Shown here: piece after piece, positions 1-6,362 of the stretch
How the letters are laid out: each line of letters starts with the position of its first letter
How positions within the stretch are numbered: the stretch's first letter is position 1
NCBI GenBank assembly: GCA_012798935.1
Contig: JAAZMG010000143.1
Coordinates: 1-7,829, forward strand
DNA: 7,829 bases
Reading direction: 5' to 3'
Source of the DNA: Tissierellia bacterium
GTDB taxonomy: Bacteria > Bacillota > Clostridia > Tissierellales > Tepidimicrobiaceae
The notes under the pieces: generated by a model
What the model saw: the letters and a program-made list of their open reading frames with translations, nothing else
Databases searched by the model: none
Told to the model about the DNA's origin: nothing
Made by a program: the position numbers and the translations under genes

Positions 1-16
1 TCAAATTCTTTATCAT
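1..16 (-). CDS. Start of an unidentified gene, cut by the window edge
   Basis: An ATG at 16-14 opens the frame M-I-K-N-L and runs off the left edge. It is preceded at a 7-nt spacing by an AAGGTGG-type ribosome-binding site (24-30). The nitroreductase stop lies 44 nt upstream with no clear terminator between them, so the two could be cotranscribed. Only five codons are visible, so no function can be given. The call rests only on the ribosome-binding site and its spacing. Confidence 0.4.
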
Positions 17-59
17 ATATTGTCCACCTTCCATACCACAATTTTTTTATTAATATATA

Positions 60-569
60 CTATCTGTATCTATCGTAGCTTATAATCTCATCAAGACTCT
101 TTCTTGGTTTTGGTGCAGGTGATTCGGTAGGGTAGCCTAGAGGGGTTATGGAAACTACCCTTACCTTCTCTGGAATATCTAATATTTGTTTTACCTTGTT
201 TTCATCAAAACTACCAAGCCAGCAAGTACCTAATCCTTGTTCATAAGCTGTTAATATCATATAGGCAGTGGCTATGGATAAATCAACAGTATAACGTGGT
301 TGACCACATTTCATAATAGATTCTGTTTCTGTACCACAGCAAACTAAAATTATTGGAGCCTCTCCAACAAAAGGCTGACCTATGGCTTCAGTGAGCCTTT
401 CCCTTGTTTTTGAATCCTTCACAACGATAAACTTCCATTCTTGCCTATTCTTTGCGGATGGAGAAAGTCTTGCAGCTTCTAAAACTTTTAGTAGCTTTTC
501 TTCTTCCACAGGCTTATCGCTATATTTCCTTATACTTCTCCTTCCTTGTATTGCGGATAAAATATTCAT
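60..569 (-). CDS. Nitroreductase family FMN-dependent oxidoreductase
   Basis: This is a 169-residue cytosolic flavoprotein of the nitroreductase superfamily, which uses FMN and NAD(P)H to reduce nitro compounds, quinones or similar acceptors. The real substrate cannot be read from sequence. Visible signatures are RRSIRKY (residues 10-16, phosphate-binding arginines of the FMN site), SPSAKNRQEWKF (36-47), GLGTCWLG (112-119), PLGYP (143-147) and a C-terminal KPRKSLDEI (154-162). The length fits the short single-domain members. The start at 569 is preferred because an AAGGAGGT site (577-584) sits 7 nt upstream. The frame stays open to 665, but that extension reads through the ribosome-binding site and into intergenic repeats. 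A partial gene follows 44 nt downstream on the same strand. Confidence 0.88.
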   Translation of the reverse strand: MNILSAIQGRRSIRKYSDKPVEEEKLLKVLEAARLSPSAKNRQEWKFIVVKDSKTRERLTEAIGQPFVGEAPIILVCCGTETESIMKCGQPRYTVDLSIATAYMILTAYEQGLGTCWLGSFDENKVKQILDIPEKVRVVSITPLGYPTESPAPKPRKSLDEIISYDRYR

Positions 570-610
570 TATGTATACCTCCTTTTGAGTACTTAACTTT
601 AAAATGCTGG

Positions 611-701
611 TAAATATGCATATCCAATCACTAAGTAAATACCGATGCTCGGTGCTAATACCCATGGCCAGTAAATATCAACCATCGGCACTAACATATA
701 C
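611..701. repeat. Intergenic 25-nt repeat cluster 1
   Basis: Three diverged units lie between the nitroreductase start and the DUF2500 stop: 611-635 and 636-660 in direct tandem, then 672-696 after an 11-nt gap. Each begins TAAATA and most end in a form of CTAACA. The third unit is closest to the family consensus, which is a 17-nt core TAAATATCTACACCCGG plus an 8-nt tail (T/C)ACTAACA. Related clusters occur at 1166-1241 and 5276-5317. The function is unknown. Confidence 0.7.
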
Positions 702-713
702 TTTCATGTAAAC

Positions 714-1085
714 TTATTCCCTATGAAATCCATGATACCTGGTTCCTTGAAATATTAGATTCCCTCTATCCCCTTCAACCAACATACCGTATTCCTTTGA
801 AGGCACAACAAACTCCATTCTATCTCCACTTTGCACTTGAAAGGTTACATAATAGGTGGTAGAGGTGTGTACATGAGCCCCATTATTATTATGTTGTTTT
901 GAAACATGGGTTCTTTTGCCAACCACCTCAGCCTCTACATTTAAAATAGGCTGTTTATTATTAGAACGCCATTGGCCTATACCTTTAATAATTCTAAACA
1001 TTATGAGTCCAAATATGAGCATAAAAAATATTGGGAACAAAAAACTTATAATTGAAAACATATTGATCATCTTATAAAAGTCCAT
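714..1085 (-). CDS. DUF2500 family (YhhM-like) membrane protein, intact copy
   Basis: This 123-residue protein has one N-terminal membrane segment (about residues 7-33, rich in I, F, L and M) and a soluble C-terminal domain. The domain runs from ILNVEAEVVGKRT through TTYYVTFQVQSGDRMEF to VEGDRGNLIFQGTRYHGF. The ending resembles E. coli YhhM (DUF2500) as I recall it, including the GxLxxxGTR motif. The function of this family is not known to me. A short histidine- and asparagine-rich stretch (about 62-74) separates the first strands. The start is supported by AAGGAGGT (1090-1097) at close spacing. A hairpin-forming CTAAAA/TTTTAG sequence lies just upstream and is conserved in the broken second copy at 4808-5178. 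Repeat clusters flank the gene on both sides. Confidence 0.8.
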   Translation of the reverse strand: MDFYKMINMFSIISFLFPIFFMLIFGLIMFRIIKGIGQWRSNNKQPILNVEAEVVGKRTHVSKQHNNNGAHVHTSTTYYVTFQVQSGDRMEFVVPSKEYGMLVEGDRGNLIFQGTRYHGFHRE

Positions 1086-1165
1086 ATTAACCTCCTTATA
1101 CCACTAAAATTACTTTTAGGACAAAACTTTAATAGCCTCCATTCAATTTGAAAAACCGTTCCGGA

Positions 1166-1241
1166 TAAATATTTGCACCTGGTACTAAATACTATATCAT
1201 AAATATCAACATTTGGTAAATATCTAAGCCCGGTACTAACA
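1166..1241. repeat. Intergenic 17/25-nt repeat cluster 2
   Basis: This cluster lies between the DUF2500 start and the exporter stop. A full 25-nt unit is at 1166-1190. After 9 nt, a 17-nt short unit (1200-1216) is followed directly by a full 25-nt unit (1217-1241) that reads TAAATATCTAAGCCCGG then TACTAACA. The short-then-full arrangement matches cluster 3 at 5276-5317. All units have the same orientation in the window. Confidence 0.75.
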
Positions 1242-1266
1242 TTTTAGCTTATTGCTCAAATTAAAA

Positions 1267-2214
1267 CTATTCTTCTTTACTCTCTATGTATTTTGCTCTA
1301 TATTTATCAAAATATCTTTTAATTGCCTTAAAGTCTAAATTAGTTATTATTAAGCCAATTAATATAAATATAACCCCTATCCATTGCATCTTTGAAAGTT
1401 GTTCAGAAAGTACAATCCTTGCAGTTATTAATCCTACTATTAAAACAAGTAATGATAAGGGAGCTATTTTGGCAATAGAATATTTGGCAATTAGCTTGCC
1501 CCACATACCATATCCAAATAATGTGGCACCAATACTCAAATATAACACAGCAAATACAGATATTCCTTTTAGATTAGAGATTACACCTATCAAGGTCTCA
1601 GGTGTATCGAATATTAGAGCAAATGCTAAAAGTGGAAGAGGCGGTATCAAGCTACCCCATACAATCAAACTTAGCATATCCAGTTTTTCTTCTTTAGCAA
1701 TAGCTTTTTGGGAGGAAAGCCTTACAATTATATTTGAAATCGCCCAAAAAACAGGAGCAAGTATGGTCAATATAAAAGCATTTATTGGAACCTTTGTTAT
1801 TTTATTTGCACCAGAAGCTATCCCTATGATAAAAAGTCCTACAGCAGCAACCAAAAATCCTATTACTTGCTTGGTTTTTAATCTTTCCTTTAAAAATATC
1901 CATGCGAAAAATGGTGATATGAAAGCTTGTAATTCTACTATTATAGAAGCTAAACTAGCTGGCATTCCAATCTCCATTGCATAAAACAGACATGCAAACT
2001 GTCCAACTCCTACAGTAAGTCCATAGAAGATTATATATTGCCACTCTAAATTTGGTCGCTTAATAAAAAATACAGCAGGTAATGCAGTTATTAGAAATCT
2101 TAAACAAGCTAATAACATAGAAGGAATTCCATCTAGCCCTAATTTAATGACAGTAAAGTTTGCTCCCCAAACTATTACTACCAATAGTGCAATTGTCATA
2201 TCCTTCTTTTTCAT
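1267..2214 (-). CDS. eamA: EamA-family (DMT superfamily) exporter, EamA-like
   Basis: This 315-residue inner-membrane protein has about ten hydrophobic segments arranged as two tandem EamA repeats (roughly residues 6-135 and 147-290). It resembles E. coli EamA, the O-acetylserine/cysteine exporter, along much of its length as I recall it: ALLVVIVWGANFTVIKLGL near the N terminus, LRFLITALPAVFF, GMPASLASI, LSLIVWGSLIPP and APLSLLVLIVGL. The DMT superfamily also exports other amino acids and metabolites, so cysteine-pathway export is an inference. The lysine- and glutamate-rich C terminus (AIKRYFDKYRAKYIESKEE) is probably cytoplasmic. The start is supported by TAGGAGGA (2223-2230) at an 8-nt spacing. 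The gene is transcribed divergently from the FAH-family gene, and I see no convincing terminator at its end. Confidence 0.87.
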   Translation of the reverse strand: MKKKDMTIALLVVIVWGANFTVIKLGLDGIPSMLLACLRFLITALPAVFFIKRPNLEWQYIIFYGLTVGVGQFACLFYAMEIGMPASLASIIVELQAFISPFFAWIFLKERLKTKQVIGFLVAAVGLFIIGIASGANKITKVPINAFILTILAPVFWAISNIIVRLSSQKAIAKEEKLDMLSLIVWGSLIPPLPLLAFALIFDTPETLIGVISNLKGISVFAVLYLSIGATLFGYGMWGKLIAKYSIAKIAPLSLLVLIVGLITARIVLSEQLSKMQWIGVIFILIGLIITNLDFKAIKRYFDKYRAKYIESKEE

Positions 2215-2402
2215 AGAATTATTCCTCCTATCCCATATTTTCTATCTAAACACATTTGTTTATATATATTAACTATAATTATATATCCTTTGATTTCCCA
2301 TTTCTACAAAGTTTTTAACTTTTTTGAATAAAAAGGAAATAGATGCTTTAAACATTCCTTATGCTATTAAGATTATTTTTAGAATAGAATTTCAAAACTC
2401 TA

Positions 2403-2445
2403 GATTTATCTATATTCCTATTTTAATATATTTTTACTCTATATT
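2403..2445. repeat. 43-nt AT-rich repeat, copy A
   Basis: This stretch begins GATTTATCTATATT and contains TTTTAC and CTATAT. It aligns without gaps to 5233-5275 at about 36 of 43 positions. It lies in the divergent gap between the exporter and the FAH-family gene and overlaps the likely promoter region of the latter. Low complexity inflates the match, but the first 14 bases are identical. Confidence 0.5.
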
Positions 2446-2458
2446 ATGGTATTATATA
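2430..2458 (+). promoter_or_regulatory. Possible sigma-A promoter for the FAH-family gene
   Basis: A TTTACT -35-like box and a TATAGT -10-like box with a spacer of about 16 nt lie just upstream of the gene's ribosome-binding site. The whole region is very AT-rich, so chance matches are easy. The boxes overlap the 43-nt repeat. Confidence 0.3.
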
Positions 2459-2484
2459 GTTATATTTTGAAAGGGGATGGTGAA

Positions 2485-3381
2485 ATGAAATTTATTTCCT
2501 ATATATTTGATAATGATGAAAGCTTTGGTATACTAAATAAAGATGATACAGCAGTAATACCTATGGATATCTTATTTAATAAATTAAAAATGGAAGTACC
2601 AAAGAACTTACTGGAGTTTATCCGTACCTATTCTGATAGTTTTATTCCTGATTTGCAGGAAGCTATAAACAATAGCCACAATAATACAATACCTTTAAAG
2701 AATATAAAGATTATTGCGCCAATACAATATCCGAGAAGAAATATTTTTTGTCTGGGAAAAAATTATGCTGACCATGCAATGGAAGTTCAGAGCCTACCTG
2801 ATGGGGAAGCTGCTATTCCAAACTATCCAATTTATTTTACAAAAGTTGCTGATCCTGCTATAGGTCACATGGACAAAGTTATAATCCCAAAAGATTATAC
2901 ACAAAAAATTGATTATGAAGTAGAATTGGCAATTGTAATTGGAAAAGATGGTAAAGATATTTCCCCTGAAGAAGCTGAAAACTATATATTCGGATATACT
3001 ATTGGAAATGATATATCTGCAAGGGATATTCAAACTAAACATATACAATGGTTTAAGGGCAAAAGCTTAGATACATTTACACCTATGGGACCTTATTTGG
3101 TACATAAATCAGAAATAGGATTTCCTGTTGAACTTGATATAACTTCTAAGGTTAATGGGGAAATTAGACAAAAGTCAAATACTAAAAACCTAATATTTGA
3201 TATACCAACTATCATCTCAGATCTATCTAAAGGTCTTACCCTAAGGGCAGGAGATATTATACTAACAGGAACTCCAGCAGGTGTAGGTATAGGTTTTAAA
3301 CCACATAAATACTTAAAATCTAAAGATGTGGTGGAATGTTATATAGAAAAGATTGGAACTTTGGTTAATATTATAGAATAG
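2485..3381 (+). CDS. Fumarylacetoacetate hydrolase (FAH) family protein
   Basis: This 298-residue cytosolic enzyme belongs to the FAH superfamily of metal-dependent C-C hydrolases, decarboxylases and isomerases acting on beta-diketo or 2-oxo acids. The N-terminal 80 residues are the variable cap. The catalytic core starts at NIFCLGKNYADHAMEV (about 86-101, with H97). Metal ligands of the family are visible at E145 and E147 in DYEVELAIVIGK and D176 in GNDISARD. K193 lies in WFKGKSLDTFTPMGP, and the closing glycine loop TGTPAGVG is at 261-268. The exact substrate is unknown; 2-hydroxyhepta-2,4-diene-1,7-dioate isomerase-like and oxaloacetate-decarboxylase-like (YisK-type) enzymes share this layout. 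The start at 2485 is chosen for the AAAGGGG/GGTGA ribosome-binding site before it. The upstream ATG at 2446 would read through that site. The gene stands alone with a terminator after it. Confidence 0.88.
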   Translation: MKFISYIFDNDESFGILNKDDTAVIPMDILFNKLKMEVPKNLLEFIRTYSDSFIPDLQEAINNSHNNTIPLKNIKIIAPIQYPRRNIFCLGKNYADHAMEVQSLPDGEAAIPNYPIYFTKVADPAIGHMDKVIIPKDYTQKIDYEVELAIVIGKDGKDISPEEAENYIFGYTIGNDISARDIQTKHIQWFKGKSLDTFTPMGPYLVHKSEIGFPVELDITSKVNGEIRQKSNTKNLIFDIPTIISDLSKGLTLRAGDIILTGTPAGVGIGFKPHKYLKSKDVVECYIEKIGTLVNIIE

Positions 3382-3394
3382 TACATAAAGGCAA

Positions 3395-3423
3395 AATAGG
3401 CAGACAATGTAGTCTGCCCTATT
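3395..3423. terminator. Bidirectional terminator between convergent genes
   Basis: A GGCAGAC/GTCTGCC stem of 7 bp (3399-3405 with 3412-3418) has a 6-nt loop. It extends by AATA/TATT after one bulged C, followed by TATTATTT on the plus strand. It sits between the FAH-family stop (3381, +) and the pRiA4b-like stop (3452, -) and can serve both. Confidence 0.75.
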
Positions 3424-3451
3424 ATTTACAATAATCTTAGTCCAATCCTTA

Positions 3452-4762
3452 TTACCAATATTGTGCAGGAGCCTCCCCCTTTGTTTCGATAATCTGGGGT
3501 TTCCTAGGGGGGATTTCATCCTCATCGATTTCTAATAGTTGAACTTCAAACTCCCATGAGTCGCCATAATCAAAAAAGTATAGAAATTTCTGCTTTATAA
3601 ATAATTCAAGTTCACCAATTATGCTCTCATTTACATATGGCCCCTGATTGCACATGGGTGAATGAAAAGCATGCCTGGAATATCTTTTACCATCCATGAA
3701 AAATGAGTATAGGTGATCGTCATCAAAATCAAAAGCTTTTTGGATGGAATCATGCAAATCTTCTAAAGTATGTTTAAAAGAAAGTTTTATTTTGCGCCAT
3801 ATACCCTTCCCAAGGGATACCTTGAATATGTAGCTACCTTTAACAATGTTACTTATCGAAGTCCTAATTGTATTGTTTAAAACACCTTCTGGGAAAATAG
3901 GCTTTATGAGCTTGTAAAGTGGAATAAATCCATTTTGTTTTGTTTCATCGTATAATTTGTCAAGGTTAGCCATATTTTTGTTATCCGTAAATAATGGAAA
4001 CATAGTGAATTGAAACTGATGAGCAACATCTGGAACAATATCTTTCTCATTCATACCTAATTCCTTTAGCCATGGTATATTCCAATATTCTATTTTCTGT
4101 TCAGTCAAAATCTTACAAATATTTACACCGAGCTTCGTTGGAATAATGGTTTTTATTGAATCATCATATTTATTTTTCTTTTTCCCCTCCACAATAATTG
4201 GTATATATCTGCAAAACCCGAAATAATCAAAATACTGTATTATTACCGATGAATATGAAAATATGGGATCATAATCTACCCTTTGCGAAAAAGAACCCTT
4301 TTCCAATTTTTGTCCAGGATTTGAATTAGCAATAATTTGCACCGTTTGGTCTATAATATTATTGATTAAACCCCACCTCATGACCTCTTCCAAATCATAT
4401 CTTATCCAAAATGTTTCAAAAAGAAATGCATACTTTTCATAAATATTTAAGTTATCAAATTCATTTTTTCTTACTGTTCTATTTAAATAGATATTCCCTT
4501 TATCATCCGCTTTTCTTACATATAGTTTTCCAAGCAATACTAGATTAAAAACCAGGTTAATAATAGGATAGGATTCCTGCTGATAATTTGGTGCGCTTAC
4601 TTCCCTTTTATGACTAAGTAATGAATTTATTACGAAAAGATCATTTTTCCCTAACATTGCCCTTTTCTTAGATAGTACTGGTTTCTTTTCATCTAGATAA
4701 TTACAGAAAACCATAAAATCATTAACTGTATTTATTATATCGTGTTCTTTTACTCTATGCAT
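3452..4762 (-). CDS. Protein with C-terminal plasmid pRiA4b ORF-3-like domain
   Basis: The protein has 436 residues. The C-terminal part (about 310-436) fits the pRiA4b ORF-3 family: YIFKVSLGKGIWRKIKLSFKH (311-331), TLEDLHDSIQKAFDFDDDHLYSF (332-354), then FFDYGDSWEFEVQLLEI (396-412) and the ending KGEAPAQYW. The N-terminal 300 residues are mostly polar and helical, without signal peptide, membrane segments or motifs that I recognise. The biochemical function of the family is not established as far as I know, and members are often found on plasmids and in mobile regions. The start follows an AAAGGA ribosome-binding site. The gene ends at a shared terminator, and the broken DUF2500 copy lies just upstream in the same direction. 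The C-terminal tail looks a little short for the domain. Confidence 0.75.
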   Translation of the reverse strand: MHRVKEHDIINTVNDFMVFCNYLDEKKPVLSKKRAMLGKNDLFVINSLLSHKREVSAPNYQQESYPIINLVFNLVLLGKLYVRKADDKGNIYLNRTVRKNEFDNLNIYEKYAFLFETFWIRYDLEEVMRWGLINNIIDQTVQIIANSNPGQKLEKGSFSQRVDYDPIFSYSSVIIQYFDYFGFCRYIPIIVEGKKKNKYDDSIKTIIPTKLGVNICKILTEQKIEYWNIPWLKELGMNEKDIVPDVAHQFQFTMFPLFTDNKNMANLDKLYDETKQNGFIPLYKLIKPIFPEGVLNNTIRTSISNIVKGSYIFKVSLGKGIWRKIKLSFKHTLEDLHDSIQKAFDFDDDHLYSFFMDGKRYSRHAFHSPMCNQGPYVNESIIGELELFIKQKFLYFFDYGDSWEFEVQLLEIDEDEIPPRKPQIIETKGEAPAQYW

Positions 4763-4807
4763 TGTTTTTCTTTCCTTTCTTTAATATTGTACGGAACGAG
4801 GCTGTGA

Positions 4808-5178
4808 TCATTCCCTATCAAATCCATGATACCTAGTTCCTTGGAATATTAAATTGCCTTTATCCCCTTCAACTACATGCCCTATTCCTTTGAAGGCACA
4901 ACAAATTCCATTCTATCCTCACTTTGTACCTGAAAGGTTATATAATAAGTAGTGGAGGTATGTACATGCCTCCCTTTATTGTGACGATGCCTTGAAATAT
5001 TAGTTCTTTTAGCAATCACTTCCGCATCTACATTTAAAATAGGTTGCTTGTTATTAGAGTTCCATTCACCTATACCCTTAATAATCCTAAATATTATGAT
5101 TCCAAATATTAGTATAAAAAATATTGGAAATAAGATATTCATGATTGAAAACATATTGATCATCTTATAAAAATCCAT
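4808..5178 (-). pseudogene. DUF2500 (YhhM-like) second copy, broken
   Basis: This is a degraded paralogue of the gene at 714-1085. It starts MDFYKMINMFS like the intact copy and stays open for 98 codons, ending at VVPSKE with an in-frame stop at about 4882. There the intact copy reads GAA TAC and this copy reads GAA TAG. A few bases further on there is also a 1-nt deletion (CTTCAACCAACAT in copy 1, CTTCAACTACAT here), so suppressing the stop would not restore the frame. The missing tail, including the conserved GxLxxxGTR end, is still recognisable as DNA down to 4808. The ribosome-binding site has also decayed, from AAGGAGG in copy 1 to AATGGGG (5184-5190). The two copies match for about 45 bp upstream of the start. 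Confidence 0.85.
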
Positions 5179-5232
5179 ATTAACCCCATTATACCACTAA
5201 AATTGCTTTTAAGACAAAATTTTAATAACCTC

Positions 5233-5275
5233 GATTTATCTATATTTCCATTGTCACATACTTTTACCCTATATA
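5233..5275. repeat. 43-nt AT-rich repeat, copy B
   Basis: This segment matches 2403-2445 in the same orientation, identical over the first 14 bases (GATTTATCTATATT) and about 36 of 43 overall. It directly abuts the 17-nt tandem repeat at 5276 and lies upstream of the broken DUF2500 copy. Confidence 0.5.
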
Positions 5276-5317
5276 TAAATATCTACACCCGGTAAATATC
5301 TACACCCGGCACTAACA
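5276..5317. repeat. Intergenic 17/25-nt repeat cluster 3 (exact 17-nt tandem)
   Basis: TAAATATCTACACCCGG occurs twice in exact tandem (5276-5292 and 5293-5309), and the second copy carries the 8-nt tail CACTAACA (5310-5317). This is the cleanest example of the family and defines the consensus. It has the same short-then-full layout as 1200-1241 and again lies upstream of a DUF2500 gene. Confidence 0.8.
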
Positions 5318-5391
5318 TATTAACTTGTTTATGATAAATTAGAGTGTTAGCGTTGTGTTTGTAATGTTTATATGACTAGAAATTAGTTAGA

Positions 5392-5770
5392 TTAATTAAT
5401 TTGACCATACTTTATAGGATGAAATAATTTGATTTTTAAAGGAGAATTTAGGATAAGGTAATTTGCTTTATAACATTTAAATAAGGATATATAATCTTTT
5501 TTTAAAATATCTCTTTGTTCCTTATCTACTATCATCTTTCTATATGTATCGTTGACTATTAAATATATTAGGTAAAAACTTCCCTATATTCCTTCTTCCT
5601 ACCTCACCTAATATATTAGATTCCCACCAAATATTATTATCTTCTTCCCCCAATCTCATAAGAGTTAATCTATAATATATAGAGTATTGGCTAATACTTC
5701 TGTATCCATTCCCGTTTCATTAAGTATGGTCATTGGACATTGCTAATATTTTAAATTTTAATTTTTCCAT
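5392..5770 (-). pseudogene. Frameshifted gene remnant, possibly BrxE-like
   Basis: A GGAGG ribosome-binding site (5778-5782) leads at a 7-nt spacing to ATG 5770, giving MEKLKFKILAMSNDHT and a stop. The reading then continues in other frames. One gives SISQYSIYYRLTLMRLGEED, then NIWWESNILGEVGRRNIGKF, LPNIFNSQR and a stop. The next open run is VNDTYRKMIVDKEQRDILKK, DYISLFKCYKANYLILN and about 15 more residues, to a stop at 5392. At least two frameshifts separate recognisable protein-like segments. The YRLTLMRLGEED...WW...LG pattern reminds me of BrxE-family proteins from BREX anti-phage loci. That is a recollection only and may be wrong. That a gene has decayed here is better supported than its identity. 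Confidence 0.5.
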
Positions 5771-5822
5771 ATTCATTCCTCCAATTAATATGATTGTATA
5801 TTATAGACTAAAAAATGTAGAC

Positions 5823-5875
5823 ATTAACAGCAAAATTCAGCATAAATAAAATTTATGCTGAATTTTACTGTTAAT
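5823..5875. repeat. Large near-perfect palindrome, 25-bp arms
   Basis: The left arm (5823-5847) and right arm (5851-5875) are complementary at 24 of 25 positions around a 3-nt AAA loop. The arms include AAAATTCAGCATAAAT and its complement. It sits between two divergently oriented reading frames and ends 2 bp before the -35 box of the homing-endonuclease promoter. There is no T-tract of a normal terminator. It could be an old terminator, a small palindromic repeat element or an operator. Confidence 0.8.
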
Positions 5876-5877
5876 TA

Positions 5878-5906
5878 TTGCTTTGTATAAATAGTAAAGT
5901 TACAAT
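5878..5906 (+). promoter_or_regulatory. Sigma-A promoter for the LAGLIDADG ORF
   Basis: TTGCTT (5878-5883) and TACAAT (5901-5906) are separated by exactly 17 nt, upstream of a strong ribosome-binding site and the ATG at 5946. This gives a leader of roughly 30 nt. Confidence 0.55.
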
Positions 5907-5945
5907 GAATATAGAAACATATGTTTTTTCTAAGGAGGTTTTATT

Positions 5946-6260
5946 ATGCTTGAAACAGAAAAGGCTTATATTGCAGGTATTATTGATGGTGAAGGGAGTA
6001 TTATGCTTACCCGATTTCACAAAAACGAATATCCCTCGCCTTGCGTTTCTATTTCTTCTACAGATATTGAACTACTAGAGTGGATTAGAGATACTACAAA
6101 AATAGGGAGAATCATAAGTAAAAAGAATTATAACAAGAAAAAATTAAGAGCAAAACATATTCTAAACAATTATAAAAAAGTCACCTTAAGAAATGGCAAA
6201 TATTCTAATGAAATGAAAATAAAAAAAGAACAATTCTATATAGATTTCATGGCATTATAA
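5946..6260 (+). CDS. LAGLIDADG homing endonuclease, apparently shortened
   Basis: This is a 104-residue ORF with a single LAGLIDADG motif, YIAGIIDGEGSI, at residues 8-19; E16 occupies the catalytic acidic position. Next come a SISSTDIELLEWI segment (about 35-47) and IGRIISKKNYNKKK. The C terminus, YKKVTLRNGKYSNEM, looks like the usual end of single-motif group I intron endonucleases. Those usually have about 140-170 residues. The middle part, normally carrying a Trp/Tyr strand and an L..i.PyL..K segment, is not visible between about residues 70 and 75, so an in-frame internal deletion is likely. The ribosome-binding site AAGGAGG (5932-5938) with 7-nt spacing is ideal. The ORF is convergent with ssrA, ends 85 bp from its 3' end, and lies outside the intron. 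The product is probably inactive. Confidence 0.75.
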   Translation: MLETEKAYIAGIIDGEGSIMLTRFHKNEYPSPCVSISSTDIELLEWIRDTTKIGRIISKKNYNKKKLRAKHILNNYKKVTLRNGKYSNEMKIKKEQFYIDFMAL

Positions 6261-6284
6261 AAACTCTAGGCATTCCTAGAGTTT
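6261..6284. terminator. ssrA: Bidirectional terminator for ssrA and the LAGLIDADG ORF
   Basis: A perfect 10-bp stem AAACTCTAGG/CCTAGAGTTT (6261-6270 with 6275-6284) has a CATT loop. On the minus strand the stem runs into TTTTTAT, a proper T-tract for ssrA. On the plus strand it starts right after the endonuclease stop codon. Confidence 0.85.
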
Positions 6285-6362
6285 CTTTATCTTCTTTATT
6301 CATGTGATCAACTTCCCTATTAATATTTATCTACTTTATTATATATGGTGGAGGCGGTGGGA

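Noticed and set aside
570..665. N-terminal extension of the nitroreductase
   Set aside because: The extension translates the ribosome-binding site and part of the intergenic repeat; the family begins at MNILSAIQGRRSIRKY.
1098..1130. Promoter TTGTCC/TATAAG upstream of DUF2500 copy 1
   Set aside because: The -10-like box overlaps the ribosome-binding site, so a transcript from it could not carry that site.
611..1241. CRISPR array from the repeated 17/25-nt units
   Set aside because: Units are directly tandem or irregularly spaced, vary in sequence, have no regular spacers and no cas genes nearby.
1286..1984. Long plus-strand open frame of 232 codons
   Set aside because: It lies antisense to the exporter gene, lacks a ribosome-binding site, and gives a composition typical of a shadow of membrane-protein codons.
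3440..3470. Frameshift at the end of the pRiA4b-like protein
   Set aside because: A different frame continues past QY with a few plausible residues, but the family C terminus is variable and the shared terminator lies close by, so the stop may be genuine.
5878..6078. Plus-strand open frame overlapping the LAGLIDADG ORF
   Set aside because: It starts within the promoter and shares DNA with the LAGLIDADG frame, which has the motif and the ideal ribosome-binding site.
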